Assembly (NCBI RefSeq): GCF_032380655.1
Contig: NZ_JAWDIY010000008.1
Span: 62,001-126,000, forward strand
DNA: 64,000 nucleotides
Direction of reading: 5' to 3'
Origin: Diplocloster hominis
GTDB taxonomy: Bacteria > Bacillota > Clostridia > Lachnospirales > Lachnospiraceae
Under the pieces are notes generated by a model. It saw only the letters and a list, made by a program, of their open reading frames with translations, made no database searches and was not told where the DNA came from. Of the stretch, positions 16,811-25,500 are shown one piece after another. How positions within the stretch are numbered: position 1 is the first letter of the stretch; every line of letters starts with the position of its first letter. Made by a program: the position numbers and the translations under genes.

Positions 16811-19800
16811 ATGTACGGGAAGAAAACAGCGAAAGATACGGTGAAAGCATTCTGCAGTGCCTGGTTTGTGCAGCGCGACATACAGGCCGCCGCAGCTTTT
16901 TTATCTGAGGATATAGATTTTGCGGGTACCGGGGGAAATGAAGCGGCTCACAATAAGGCGGAAATGGAGGCATATCTTCAACGGGATATAGAAGAGATGA
17001 AAGAACCGTTTCAGTGTGAACTGAAGGAAATCCGTCAACAGGATATTGCGGAGACGGTTTGCAACCTTGCCATGGAGATGTGGCTGAAGAATTCGTGGTA
17101 TCAGTGGTTCCTGCGGGCTTTTTTCACTCTGGTACTGGAAGGCGACGGCCAGTGGAGAATACGCAGCTTCCATTTTGCTGAGCCGGGAAGCAGTCAGCAG
17201 GGGGAGGAGCATTATCCCCAGACCCTGGTGGTGGAGAATCTGGCCCGGCAAAAACAGGAACTGTTGGACAATTCGGTTCCCGGGGGCATGATGGGCGGCT
17301 ACACGGATGAAAAAGAGTTCCCGTTCTATTTTATTAACCGCCAGATGCTGCGATACCTGGGGTATCGGACGGAAGAGGAATTCGTGACGGATGTGGATGG
17401 CAGGATCGCCAACTGTATCCATCCGGAGCATCGGGAGATGGTAGAGCATGTCGTTCTGGGGCAGCTGGAATATTCGGATGAGTTCGCGGCGGAATATAAA
17501 ATGCGCAAAAAAAATGGTTCCTATATCTGGGTCCATGAAGTAGGGAAAAAGATTATCGCAGAAAACGGACGCCCCGCGGTCCTGGCCGTCTGCATCGATA
17601 TTACTGAGCAGAAAAAGCTTCAGGACCGTAACCGGGAGCTTTATGAGCAGGAACTGGCTCATTTTGCGGAATTATCTTCCTACGAGGGTACGATTCAGGG
17701 TACGATCAATGTAACAAAAAACCAGCTGGAAAGCTATGTGTCCACTGCGGATGTGGCGGTCGCAAAGGTGGGGGATTCTTATCGGAAGACGGTGATGAAA
17801 CTGTCGGAGTCTGCCGCGGAGCCGGAGATTGCGGAGGATATGCGCAGTACCCTGGAGAGGGAAAAAGTTCTGCGTGACTATGCGGCCGGGAAGACGGATT
17901 ACCAGTTTGTATTCCTGCGGCGGAAAAACAGCGGCGGTTTCTTCTGGAGCAGTACCAGAATGCGTACCTATGTGAATCCGGAGAACGGTGATATCGTATT
18001 ATTTTTCTATACGACCGATATCACCGAACAGAAAATGAAGGAGCAGCTTCTCCATCAGATCGCCCGGCTGGACTATGACAAACTGACGGAGGTGGATATC
18101 CGGCAGGACAGATATCGTGTGCTCTCATTTAAAGCGGACAGGGAAAAGGAAATCGCCATGCAAGGAGAGTTCCAGGAGGAAGTACGCAGGACAGCAGAGC
18201 GCACTATGGGTGAAATCTCCCGTAAGGAGTATATAAGCAAACTGGATTATGCTTACATGAAAGAGAAGCTGGAAGAGGTACCGGTATATACATTTCTGGC
18301 TGACGTTGAGGATGAGCAGGGGAATCATCGGATCAAACGGCTGGAAGTGTTTTACGTGGAGAAACGGCTGGGGCGGATTTGTATCGCCCGCAGCGATGTG
18401 ACGGAGGTAATCGAAAAGGAACAAAAACAAAAAGAGGAGCTGGCTTCCGCCCTGGTGGCGGCGGAACAGGCCAACGCCGCCAAGTCGGATTTCCTGTCCC
18501 GCATGAGCCATGAGATCCGCACGCCCATGAACGCGATTATCGGCATGAGTACCATAGCGGCCCAGTCCATTGGAAACGATGAGCAGGTAGCGGACTGTAT
18601 CTCGAAAATAGGGATTTCTTCCCGTTTCCTTTTGTCCCTGATCAACGACATCCTGGATATGAGCAGGATTGAAAGTGGAAAAATGCTGCTGAAAAATCAG
18701 AATATCCCCATGGAGGAGTTCCTGTTCGGGATTAATTCAATCTGCTATAACCAGGCGGATTCCAAGAACGTGGATTACGAATGCATCGTGGACCCGGTAT
18801 TGGACGACTGCTATATGGGTGACAGCATGAAGCTGCAGCAGGTTCTGCTGAATATTTTAAGCAATGCCATTAAGTTTACCGGAGAAGGGGGAAAAGTAAC
18901 TTTTTCGGTGGAGCACCGGAACAGCACGAAAAACCATGCCGCGCTGCGGTTTGTCATTAATGATACGGGAGTCGGTATGAGTGAAGAGTTCCTTCCACAT
19001 ATCTATGAGGCTTTTTCCCAGGAAATTACCGGAACCACGGCGCTCTACGGCGGCACCGGGCTTGGACTGGCTATCTCCAAAAATATCATAGATCTCATGG
19101 GCGGGAAAATCTCGGTGCGCTCCATTAAAGGCATCGGAACGGAATTTACCATAGACGTAAAGCTGGGGCTCGTGGAGGGCGGCCTTGCCCACCGGCAGAA
19201 GAAACCCCAGCACAATTTCTCACACCTGAAAACACTGGTGGTGGACGATGATGTAGCGGTCTGCGAGAGCGCGGTAGTCACCTTAAAGGAAATGGGAGTC
19301 GTGGCCGAATGGGTGGACAGCGGTTACAAAGCCATTGAACGGGTAAAAGAGCTTTTAAACAGCGGGCGGTATTTTGACATGATCCTCATTGACTGGAAGA
19401 TGCCTGACATCGACGGCATTGAGACGGCCCGGCGGATTCGAAGCCTGGTAGGCCCCGAGGTGACGATTATCATAGTGACGGCCTACGATTGGGGAGCCAT
19501 TGAAAATGAGGCCATGCTGGCCGGGGTCAATCTGCTGATGAGCAAGCCGATGTTCAAATCCACGCTGGTATCGGCATTTTCCAAAGCTCTGGGAGAAAAA
19601 GAGGAGGCGGCGCAGCAGACCGCCGTCACGGATTATCATTTTGCCGGGAAACGGATTCTGCTGGCAGAGGATAATGCCTTAAATACGGAAGTGGCAATGA
19701 TGCTGCTGGAAAACAAAGGCTTTACGGTGGAAACAGCCGATAACGGGATACGGGCGCTGGAGATGTTCAGCAAGTCCCCCGCCGGTTATTACTCCGCTAT

Positions 19801-20035
19801 CCTGATGGATATCCGCATGCCCCTGATGGACGGGCTGACAGCTACCACCAGTATCCGCCATCTGAGCAATGAAGATGCGCTGACGATCCCGATCATTGCC
19901 ATGACGGCCAATGCTTTTGACGACGATATTGAAAAGAGCAGGGCGGCCGGGATGGATGCCCATCTGGCCAAACCTATTGACCCGGACCGTATGTACCAGA
20001 CGCTTTATGATCTGATCTTCAAAGAGGAGGATTAA
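16811..20035 (+). CDS. Hybrid histidine kinase: NTF2-like, PAS, kinase, two receiver domains
   Basis: About 1,074 residues, no membrane segment, so cytoplasmic. Residues 1-135 look like an NTF2/SnoaL-like domain (VKAFCSAWFVQRDIQAAAAFLSEDIDF ... WRIRSFHFAEPG); PAS at about 150-265 ending VCIDITEQKK; a second PAS-like unit ending YTTDITEQK near 405; dimerisation/phosphoacceptor RMSHEIRTPMNAIIGM (His near 566); HATPase with LLNILSNAIKFT, NDTGVGM and GGTGLGLAISK; REC1 with Asp in MILIDWKMPDIDG (near 860); REC2 with Asp in AILMDIRMPLMDG (near 998). ATG 16811 follows GGAGG; GTG at 16793 is an alternative start. No Hpt domain or output regulator is adjacent, so it probably feeds a distant phosphorelay. 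Its 3' end overlaps the antisense 89-aa gene by 17 bp. Confidence 0.9.
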   Translation: MYGKKTAKDTVKAFCSAWFVQRDIQAAAAFLSEDIDFAGTGGNEAAHNKAEMEAYLQRDIEEMKEPFQCELKEIRQQDIAETVCNLAMEMWLKNSWYQWFLRAFFTLVLEGDGQWRIRSFHFAEPGSSQQGEEHYPQTLVVENLARQKQELLDNSVPGGMMGGYTDEKEFPFYFINRQMLRYLGYRTEEEFVTDVDGRIANCIHPEHREMVEHVVLGQLEYSDEFAAEYKMRKKNGSYIWVHEVGKKIIAENGRPAVLAVCIDITEQKKLQDRNRELYEQELAHFAELSSYEGTIQGTINVTKNQLESYVSTADVAVAKVGDSYRKTVMKLSESAAEPEIAEDMRSTLEREKVLRDYAAGKTDYQFVFLRRKNSGGFFWSSTRMRTYVNPENGDIVLFFYTTDITEQKMKEQLLHQIARLDYDKLTEVDIRQDRYRVLSFKADREKEIAMQGEFQEEVRRTAERTMGEISRKEYISKLDYAYMKEKLEEVPVYTFLADVEDEQGNHRIKRLEVFYVEKRLGRICIARSDVTEVIEKEQKQKEELASALVAAEQANAAKSDFLSRMSHEIRTPMNAIIGMSTIAAQSIGNDEQVADCISKIGISSRFLLSLINDILDMSRIESGKMLLKNQNIPMEEFLFGINSICYNQADSKNVDYECIVDPVLDDCYMGDSMKLQQVLLNILSNAIKFTGEGGKVTFSVEHRNSTKNHAALRFVINDTGVGMSEEFLPHIYEAFSQEITGTTALYGGTGLGLAISKNIIDLMGGKISVRSIKGIGTEFTIDVKLGLVEGGLAHRQKKPQHNFSHLKTLVVDDDVAVCESAVVTLKEMGVVAEWVDSGYKAIERVKELLNSGRYFDMILIDWKMPDIDGIETARRIRSLVGPEVTIIIVTAYDWGAIENEAMLAGVNLLMSKPMFKSTLVSAFSKALGEKEEAAQQTAVTDYHFAGKRILLAEDNALNTEVAMMLLENKGFTVETADNGIRALEMFSKSPAGYYSAILMDIRMPLMDGLTATTSIRHLSNEDALTIPIIAMTANAFDDDIEKSRAAGMDAHLAKPIDPDRMYQTLYDLIFKEED

Positions 20036-20288
20036 AATGATGAAAACAAATAGGAGCGGCTGTCTTTTGAGGATTGTAGTTTAATAAGTATTCTTTTGCT
20101 TCTCTTGCTGAATGGAATTGGATCTTTTCCCTGCAAAGGTAGTGAATTGCTTCATTCCAATCTTTTAGAGGGAATTGCTCCGGAACGATTGTGTTTAGTA
20201 CATACTTCCATGTGTTAACATGAGTGTTAGTTAAATCTGACAGATAAGTTAAACTGCATCCAAACTGTAGATAGTCCAACAAATCCAT
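20019..20288 (-). CDS. Small protein downstream of the DNA inversion switch
   Basis: 89 residues from MDLLDYLQFGCSL at 20288. AGGAGG lies eight bases upstream, an unusually good ribosome binding site, which supports it as real. The protein is helical (FPLKDWNEAIHYLCREKIQFHSAREAKEYLLNY), with a hydrophobic start, no signal peptide and three Cys. I do not recognise the family. The left recombination site ends only 12 bases upstream of the ribosome binding site, so the gene is the natural target of the invertible promoter; no good promoter faces it in the orientation given. Its last codons overlap the end of the hybrid kinase gene in antisense, so its transcription could also interfere with that kinase. 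Confidence 0.65.
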   Translation of the reverse strand: MDLLDYLQFGCSLTYLSDLTNTHVNTWKYVLNTIVPEQFPLKDWNEAIHYLCREKIQFHSAREAKEYLLNYNPQKTAAPICFHHFNPPL

Positions 20289-20314
20289 ACGATATTCCTC
20301 CTGACTGGTTAATT

Positions 20315-20340
20315 GACTACATAACAGCAATTATGTAGTC
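20315..20340. repeat. Left inverted recombination site (IRL)
   Basis: 26 bp: 10-bp arms GACTACATAA and TTATGTAGTC (perfect inverse complements) around the core CAGCAA. Arm-core-arm with a 6-bp asymmetric centre is the layout of tyrosine recombinase crossover sites. The reverse complement occurs at 20567-20592 with 25 of 26 matches. Confidence 0.88.
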
Positions 20341-20407
20341 GGCCGCACTCATATCTTTTAATTTCAGACTGCTTCGGATGCTTGCGAAGAAGAAAAAATG
20401 GCATACA

Positions 20408-20447
20408 AAACAGGCCGGTTAAGAAAGCCTTTGGTTCCGGCCTGTTT
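20408..20447. terminator. Terminator hairpin inside the invertible segment
   Basis: AAACAGGCCGG pairs with CCGGCCTGTTT (11-bp stem), followed by GGTTTGT on plus and TTTTGTATG-like sequence on minus. In the orientation given it can end the recombinase transcript; when inverted it would lie between the recombinase and the promoter. Confidence 0.7.
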
Positions 20448-20502
20448 GGTTTGTAATACTTTTAATGGTTTTTAAGTTAGATTTTAAGATGGATGAAGAA
20501 TA

Positions 20503-20547
20503 TTGTAATTATTTAATGGTTGTGATAGAATTTTTATGTATTATAGT
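20503..20547 (+). promoter_or_regulatory. Promoter(s) inside the invertible segment, pointing right
   Basis: Two overlapping candidates: TTGTAA (20503-20508), 17 bp, TAGAAT (20526-20531); and TTGTGA (20520-20525), 16 bp, TATAGT (20542-20547). In this orientation transcription would run antisense into the recombinase gene. Confidence 0.6.
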
Positions 20548-20566
20548 AATCCGTATCCAGTACAAT

Positions 20567-20592
20567 GACTACATAATTGCTGTTATGTTGTC
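20567..20592. repeat. Right inverted recombination site (IRR)
   Basis: Arms GACTACATAA and TTATGTTGTC around core TTGCTG. The right arm encodes the stop codon (20583-20585) and last residues of the recombinase; it lies outside the core, so the recombinase frame is kept in both orientations. Confidence 0.88.
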
Positions 20593-21422
20593 ATTTTTTT
20601 TGCCACAATAAGGTCTAAGCGGTTTATTAATTTTTCGTGTTCTGTCCCGCTCTCCATCGTGTAGATCCGGGTGGTGGCCACACTGCTGTGGCCCAGCAGA
20701 TCGGCAAGCCTTGATAAATCCTTTTCCAATTGATAACAGGTTCTCGCGAACAGATGGCGAAGATTATGGGGAAATACCTTTTCCGGTTCCACATCCGCGC
20801 TCTTGCAGAGCGATTTCATATCCCGCCATATGTTTGAGCGGTCAAGGGGTTTTCCGCTGGTGGTGCAGAAGATACTCCCGCTTAGGATGCCGCGTTGCCT
20901 GCGGTAACGTTGTAACATGCAGCGCAGTTCCTTTGGCAGAAACACCGTACGGGTCTTGCCTTTGCATTCCACAGTTGCGCGGCCTGTCCGCACGGCGTCC
21001 ACTGTGATAAACTTTAACTCCGATACACGGATTCCCGTAGCGCAGATGGTTTGCAGGAGCAGGGCAAGCCGCTCGTTCCTTTTTTTCTCCGCCGCTTGTA
21101 TCAGCCGGTTATATTCGGCCCGGGTCAGCTCTTTTTCCGGTTTGGTGTAAAATTCCCGTTGGATTTTAAGGGGCCTGACTTTCAGCTGAGACAGATCCGA
21201 CCATGCGAGAAAACTGTTCACGGCAGCCAGCATAGAGTTGACACTGGCCGGGGCATAGGATTTTGACAGGTGTCCTTTCCAGCTGACCACCATCTCCTTG
21301 CAAAGCTCACTGTTTCCCAAAAAAGAAAAGAAAGCATTCAAATCCCGGATATACTTTTCAATCGTGTTTACGCTGCGTTCTTCCCTGTACAGATAGATTT
21401 TGTATTCTGTTAAATCGATCAA
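20583..21422 (-). CDS. Tyrosine recombinase, likely the DNA invertase of the switch
   Basis: About 279 residues from TTG at 21422, chosen because GAGGG lies seven bases upstream; GTG at 21500 is an alternative with no clear RBS. N-terminal SAM-like core-binding domain (EYKIYLYREERSVNTIEKYIRDLNAF) and C-terminal catalytic domain with the full set of active residues: Arg in CATGIRVSELK, HNLRHLFART (His and Arg), LLGHSSVATTRIYTM (His and nucleophile Tyr). The size and lack of an extra N-terminal domain fit Xer-like or inversion recombinases rather than conjugative-element integrases, and no excisionase or mobilisation genes are present. Its stop codon lies in the right inverted repeat, the usual layout for a self-contained inversion system. 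Confidence 0.9.
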   Translation of the reverse strand: MIDLTEYKIYLYREERSVNTIEKYIRDLNAFFSFLGNSELCKEMVVSWKGHLSKSYAPASVNSMLAAVNSFLAWSDLSQLKVRPLKIQREFYTKPEKELTRAEYNRLIQAAEKKRNERLALLLQTICATGIRVSELKFITVDAVRTGRATVECKGKTRTVFLPKELRCMLQRYRRQRGILSGSIFCTTSGKPLDRSNIWRDMKSLCKSADVEPEKVFPHNLRHLFARTCYQLEKDLSRLADLLGHSSVATTRIYTMESGTEHEKLINRLDLIVAKKMTT

Positions 21423-21501
21423 ATGTGTTCCCTCACTTTCTCTCTGGCTGATATTATTATGCCACTTTTTGACAAGCGGCATACACCGGAGGGCACCCAC
21501 T

Positions 21502-21531
21502 TTGACTACTCCCCTCTGCGTAGGGTATACT
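21502..21531 (+). promoter_or_regulatory. Promoter of the LytTR regulator
   Basis: TTGACT (21502-21507), 18-bp spacer, TATACT (21526-21531); predicted start near 21538, 17 bases before the ATG. Confidence 0.65.
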
Positions 21532-21554
21532 AGGTATATAGGTATAAAGGTAGG

Positions 21555-22319
21555 ATGAGAAAGGCAAGTTTTAAGATGGCGGGGTCAAAACATATGATAA
21601 ATATGGCGATTGTGGATGACGATAACAGCTATTTGGACAAGCTGAAAGCAGTATCGGAAAAATATTTTACCTCACATTTTGTGGAATATAAGCTGAGTAC
21701 ATTTACCAAGGGGTGTAATCTGGTTTATGAATTGCAGGAAGGTAAGAGGTTTCAGGTCTATCTGCTGGATATCGACTTATCTGACCGCGAAATGAACGGA
21801 ATGGATCTGGCTAAGGTGATCAAGGCCAATAAAAATGGGGAATCGTATGTTATATTTATCACGAATTATACGGAATATGCGGTGGATGGCTATGAACTGG
21901 ATATTTTCCGGTATATTTTAAAGGATCAGATGGAGGAGAAGCTTCCGCAGGCTCTCGAGGAGATCGGAAAACGGATGAGTATTCAAAGCGGTGAATGCTA
22001 CATCATTGACAGGGGCGGGGTCCGTGAGAAAGTATTTTATAAGGAGATACTGTATATTTATAAAGAGAAAAAGAATGCGGTGTTTGTCACAGACCATGGA
22101 ATAAGCGTGGTCAGAAGTAGTTTAAACCGCGTGATGGATGAGCTTCATCATGATGGATTTGTCTATATAAACAAAGGAATTATCATAAATATTTCCCGGA
22201 TACAGAGAATGAAAGGATTGGAAATCGTGCTGGACAACAAAGAGCAGCTGTATGCCAGCAGAACGCATATTCAGGATGTGAAGCTCTTAGTCTCAGCGTT
22301 CTGGAGAAAATATATGTAA
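21555..22319 (+). CDS. LytTR-type response regulator (orphan)
   Basis: About 254 residues. Receiver domain with acidic pocket AIVDDDN and phosphoacceptor Asp in VYLLDIDLSDREMNGMD; C-terminal LytTR DNA-binding domain (EILYIYKEKKNAVFVTDHGISVVRSSLNRVMDEL ... YINKGIIINISRIQRMKG). AgrA/VirR-like regulators of this class usually control surface proteins, exopolysaccharide or peptide systems. ATG 21555 has AAAGG at short spacing; MINMAIV at 21594 is an alternative start. No partner kinase is adjacent. It is divergent from the recombinase and 184 bp upstream of the large surface protein, a plausible target. A terminator follows. Confidence 0.88.
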   Translation: MRKASFKMAGSKHMINMAIVDDDNSYLDKLKAVSEKYFTSHFVEYKLSTFTKGCNLVYELQEGKRFQVYLLDIDLSDREMNGMDLAKVIKANKNGESYVIFITNYTEYAVDGYELDIFRYILKDQMEEKLPQALEEIGKRMSIQSGECYIIDRGGVREKVFYKEILYIYKEKKNAVFVTDHGISVVRSSLNRVMDELHHDGFVYINKGIIINISRIQRMKGLEIVLDNKEQLYASRTHIQDVKLLVSAFWRKYM

Positions 22320-22337
22320 TGGAAGAATACAGAAAGG

Positions 22338-22361
22338 AACCCTTCACATTTGCGAAGGGTT
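22338..22361 (+). terminator. Terminator after the LytTR gene
   Basis: AACCCTTC/GAAGGGTT stem with an 8-base loop, then TTCTTTTTTG. Confidence 0.85.
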
Positions 22362-22503
22362 TCTTTTTTGATGCATAAATGAAAATTCTCTGTCATTCCT
22401 AAATTATTAGCTAAATGCCTAATTTTTAATATTTGCCTGGAAGAACCTGCCATTTATAATATTTATATAGCAACTAATGGGAATCAGAACAGGAGGAAGG
22501 GAA

Positions 22504-25500
22504 ATGAGGAGGCTTTTCACTATTCTTTTGAGCGTGACTTTGCTGCTGAGTGTTTTTCCGGCAACAGCGCGGGCTGGAAATGAGACAGTTCCATCAGGGA
22601 CGGAGAAAGAATTTTATGTATCCCCTGACGGAAACGACAGCAATGCAGGAACAAAGGACGAGCCGTTCCAAACGATTGAAAGAGCGAGAGCGGAAGTATC
22701 AAAAGTTAATCAGAACATGACAGGAGATATTGTCGTGTATCTGATGGATGGAATCTACTATCAGGACAAGACACTTACCTTTGGAACCGAAGATTCCGGT
22801 ACAAATGGATTCAAGGTAAGGTATGAGGCTTATGAAGATGCCGCGCCAAAGATCAGCGGCGGTAAGCAGTTAGAAGGGACATGGGAGCTTCATGACGAAA
22901 AGCAGAATATTTATAAGATCCCGGTGCCGGATGGATTGAATTTCCGTCAGCTCTATGTAAACGGCGGGAAGGGAGTCCGGGCGAGAACAGGAGAACCTGG
23001 TACCTTTGACAGCTCCTCCAGGATTCAGGGAGCCGACAGGCTGGATGAAAATGGAAACGTGATACCGGAATGGTGGAGGGACCAGGGGAACCAGGCCGCG
23101 AAAGTGCAGGCGATCGACGGACGTGTAATCGTTCCCGATGACGGCCGGATCTCCGAAGATATGGACGGTCTGCGCCAGGTGGAATTACATATATTTACCG
23201 CATGGAGTGAAAACATCCTGCGTGTAGATTCACTGGAAAAAATAGAACACTATGACTGTCAGGCGGAAGCACAGCATACCGGGAAAGAAGTGGACTGGGA
23301 CGGCGCATGTTATAGGGTGAAAATCCAGAATCCGGAAGCGGAAAGGATATTTAACCGTCCCCACCCGGGGCTTGATAATTACGCGGGCGGCCCCCACTAT
23401 GCGTTCTACTATGAAAATGCGTATCAGTATATAGACGAAGACACCGAATGGTATCTGGATACGGATAAGAATATGCTTTATTATAAAGCGCCCGCGGATA
23501 TGGATATGAAAACGGCATCTGCAATTGTACCTGTGCTGAATGAAGTAATCGCGGTACAGGGCACCCTGGACAACCCGGTTCACGACATCGAATTCAAAGG
23601 GCTGACCGTGGAGCACTCCACCTGGATGCAGCCCAGCGTGGAAGGGCTGGTAGGCGGGCAGGCATGCCAGTATATGACGTACGGCGTGTTTGCAAATAAC
23701 GACATCGGGGTAAAACGCGCGGATGCGGGTATCCGTATAGAAAATGCCGCACATATCAGACTGGACGGAAATCACGTCCGCTTCATGGGGGCTACCGGTA
23801 TCCTGCTGGCTTCCGGAACGAAGGAAGTAACATTGATTAACAATACGGTGGAAGAGACGGCTGGAAATGGTATAGAAGTCGGAAAATTCGCGGTAGATGA
23901 AAATACAGATTATCACACGGCTTACAACCCCTCTGATCTAAGAGAGGTCTGTACCGATGACAAAATCCTGAACAATACCATTCATACTGTTGGAACCCAA
24001 TATGAGGGAGCAGTCGGTATCGGGGCAGGGTATGTACAGGGAATCACGATCGGAAATAACACCGTTTATGATTGCCCCTATAGCGGCATATCGGTAGGTT
24101 ATGGATGGACATCCACACCCAACCCTATGAAGCGCAACAATATTTCACGGAACGAAATCTACCATGTGAATCAGATCGTATGTGACGGCGGCGCCATCTA
24201 TACCTTATCGAACCAGGAACCGGACTCGCTGATAATGGAAAATTATATGCATGACAATCTGCTTCCGGAAGGCGCGGATTATGGCGCGAACGGTATCTAC
24301 ATGGATGAGCAGACATCCGGATATACGGTAGCGGATAATGTACTGGTATCCAGTTACGGAGTCAGCCAGCATGTCACCGGTCCTAACAACATGCAGACGA
24401 ATTATACCTTCTGGGGGAAAGATACTGACGACGGATATGCCGCATTTGCAACGGGCAAAGTAAAGGCGGTCATGGAAAAAGCCGGCGTACAGGAGTCATA
24501 TGACGAAGGGGAACTGTTCCGGCCAGTCCTCGACCGCGCGGATTATGATCCCTATTACCGGCTTTTGAGGCTGTCCGGCAGGAAATTCGGAAGGGAAGCC
24601 GGAACAGTGGTATTAGAGACCGGATCAGGAACGATCTCACTGACGTCAGGAGACATAAAATCCTGGACGGATACAAAAATCAGCTTTGCTCTGCCCCAGA
24701 ATGTCGCCAGCGGGGATACGGTGACGGTTACCACAAAGGATCATAACACTTCAGAGGGATGTTCGGTAGGAGTGATCGCCGACACGGCAACGGAAATACT
24801 TGCGGAAGATTTTGATGACCAGCAGGACGGCCGGTTGAATGAGGCGGATTGGTCGGTCTCTGCAGCTGACAAGGCTGCCATCGTATCCGGAGATTCCGGT
24901 AAATACCTGGAAGTGAAAGGGAACGATCCAAATCTGAACGTTACCAGATTAGATCAGGACGGAAATACGTTTGCATTCGGCAATAACGTTACGCAGTTTG
25001 ATTTTCAATTTCCGGAGAACTTAAGCGGATATACCGGGCTTTATAATTACATTCGGATTACAGATCAGAACAAAGAGTATACGGCTAATGTCCGGCCGGC
25101 CTTCGGCACACCGGTATCCATCGAAGAGAAGGGGGTGGATGAAGCCAAGAACAATGATAAAGTGATAGAGACGGGCGTATGGTATACATTCAGATCCGTG
25201 GTTTATCAGGACACCGTATATGTGAGCGTCTTTAAAAAAGGAGATCCGGAACCGGATGGATGGGACGTGGAAAAAAAGATGACGGATACAGTAAAGAAAG
25301 ATTGTTTGTTAAACTTTTCTTTCTATGATCCGTCCGGCAGGAGCATTTTAATCGATCATATATCCGTATCCAAATATTCGGATGAAAAGAGTAATCCGGT
25401 GATCAAAGAGGCCGATTATGATCCTGTCCATCAGATGATTACCGTTAAGGGACTGGGATTCTCGGATGAGACCGGCAGTGTTACCTATAAAACGGCAGAT

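Larger units (their letters stand above)
20315..20592. other. Probable invertible DNA segment (phase-variation switch)
   Basis: A 278-bp unit: two 26-bp inverted sites enclosing 226 bp that hold a promoter and a terminator, flanked on the right by a tyrosine recombinase gene. The two sites carry opposite cores (CAGCAA and TTGCTG), so recombination between them would invert, not delete, the segment. On inversion (position x becomes 40907 minus x) the promoter would point left into the 89-aa gene. Seen: sites, recombinase, promoter, terminator. Inferred: that inversion occurs. Confidence 0.8.

Noticed and set aside
16901..17662. Open minus-strand frame of 253 codons
   Set aside because: It lies fully inside the hybrid kinase gene, whose domains are clear; no start signal.
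20583..21422. Integrase of an integrative element or prophage
   Set aside because: No excisionase, relaxase, phage or tRNA attachment site nearby; inverted core sites next to the gene fit inversion better than integration.
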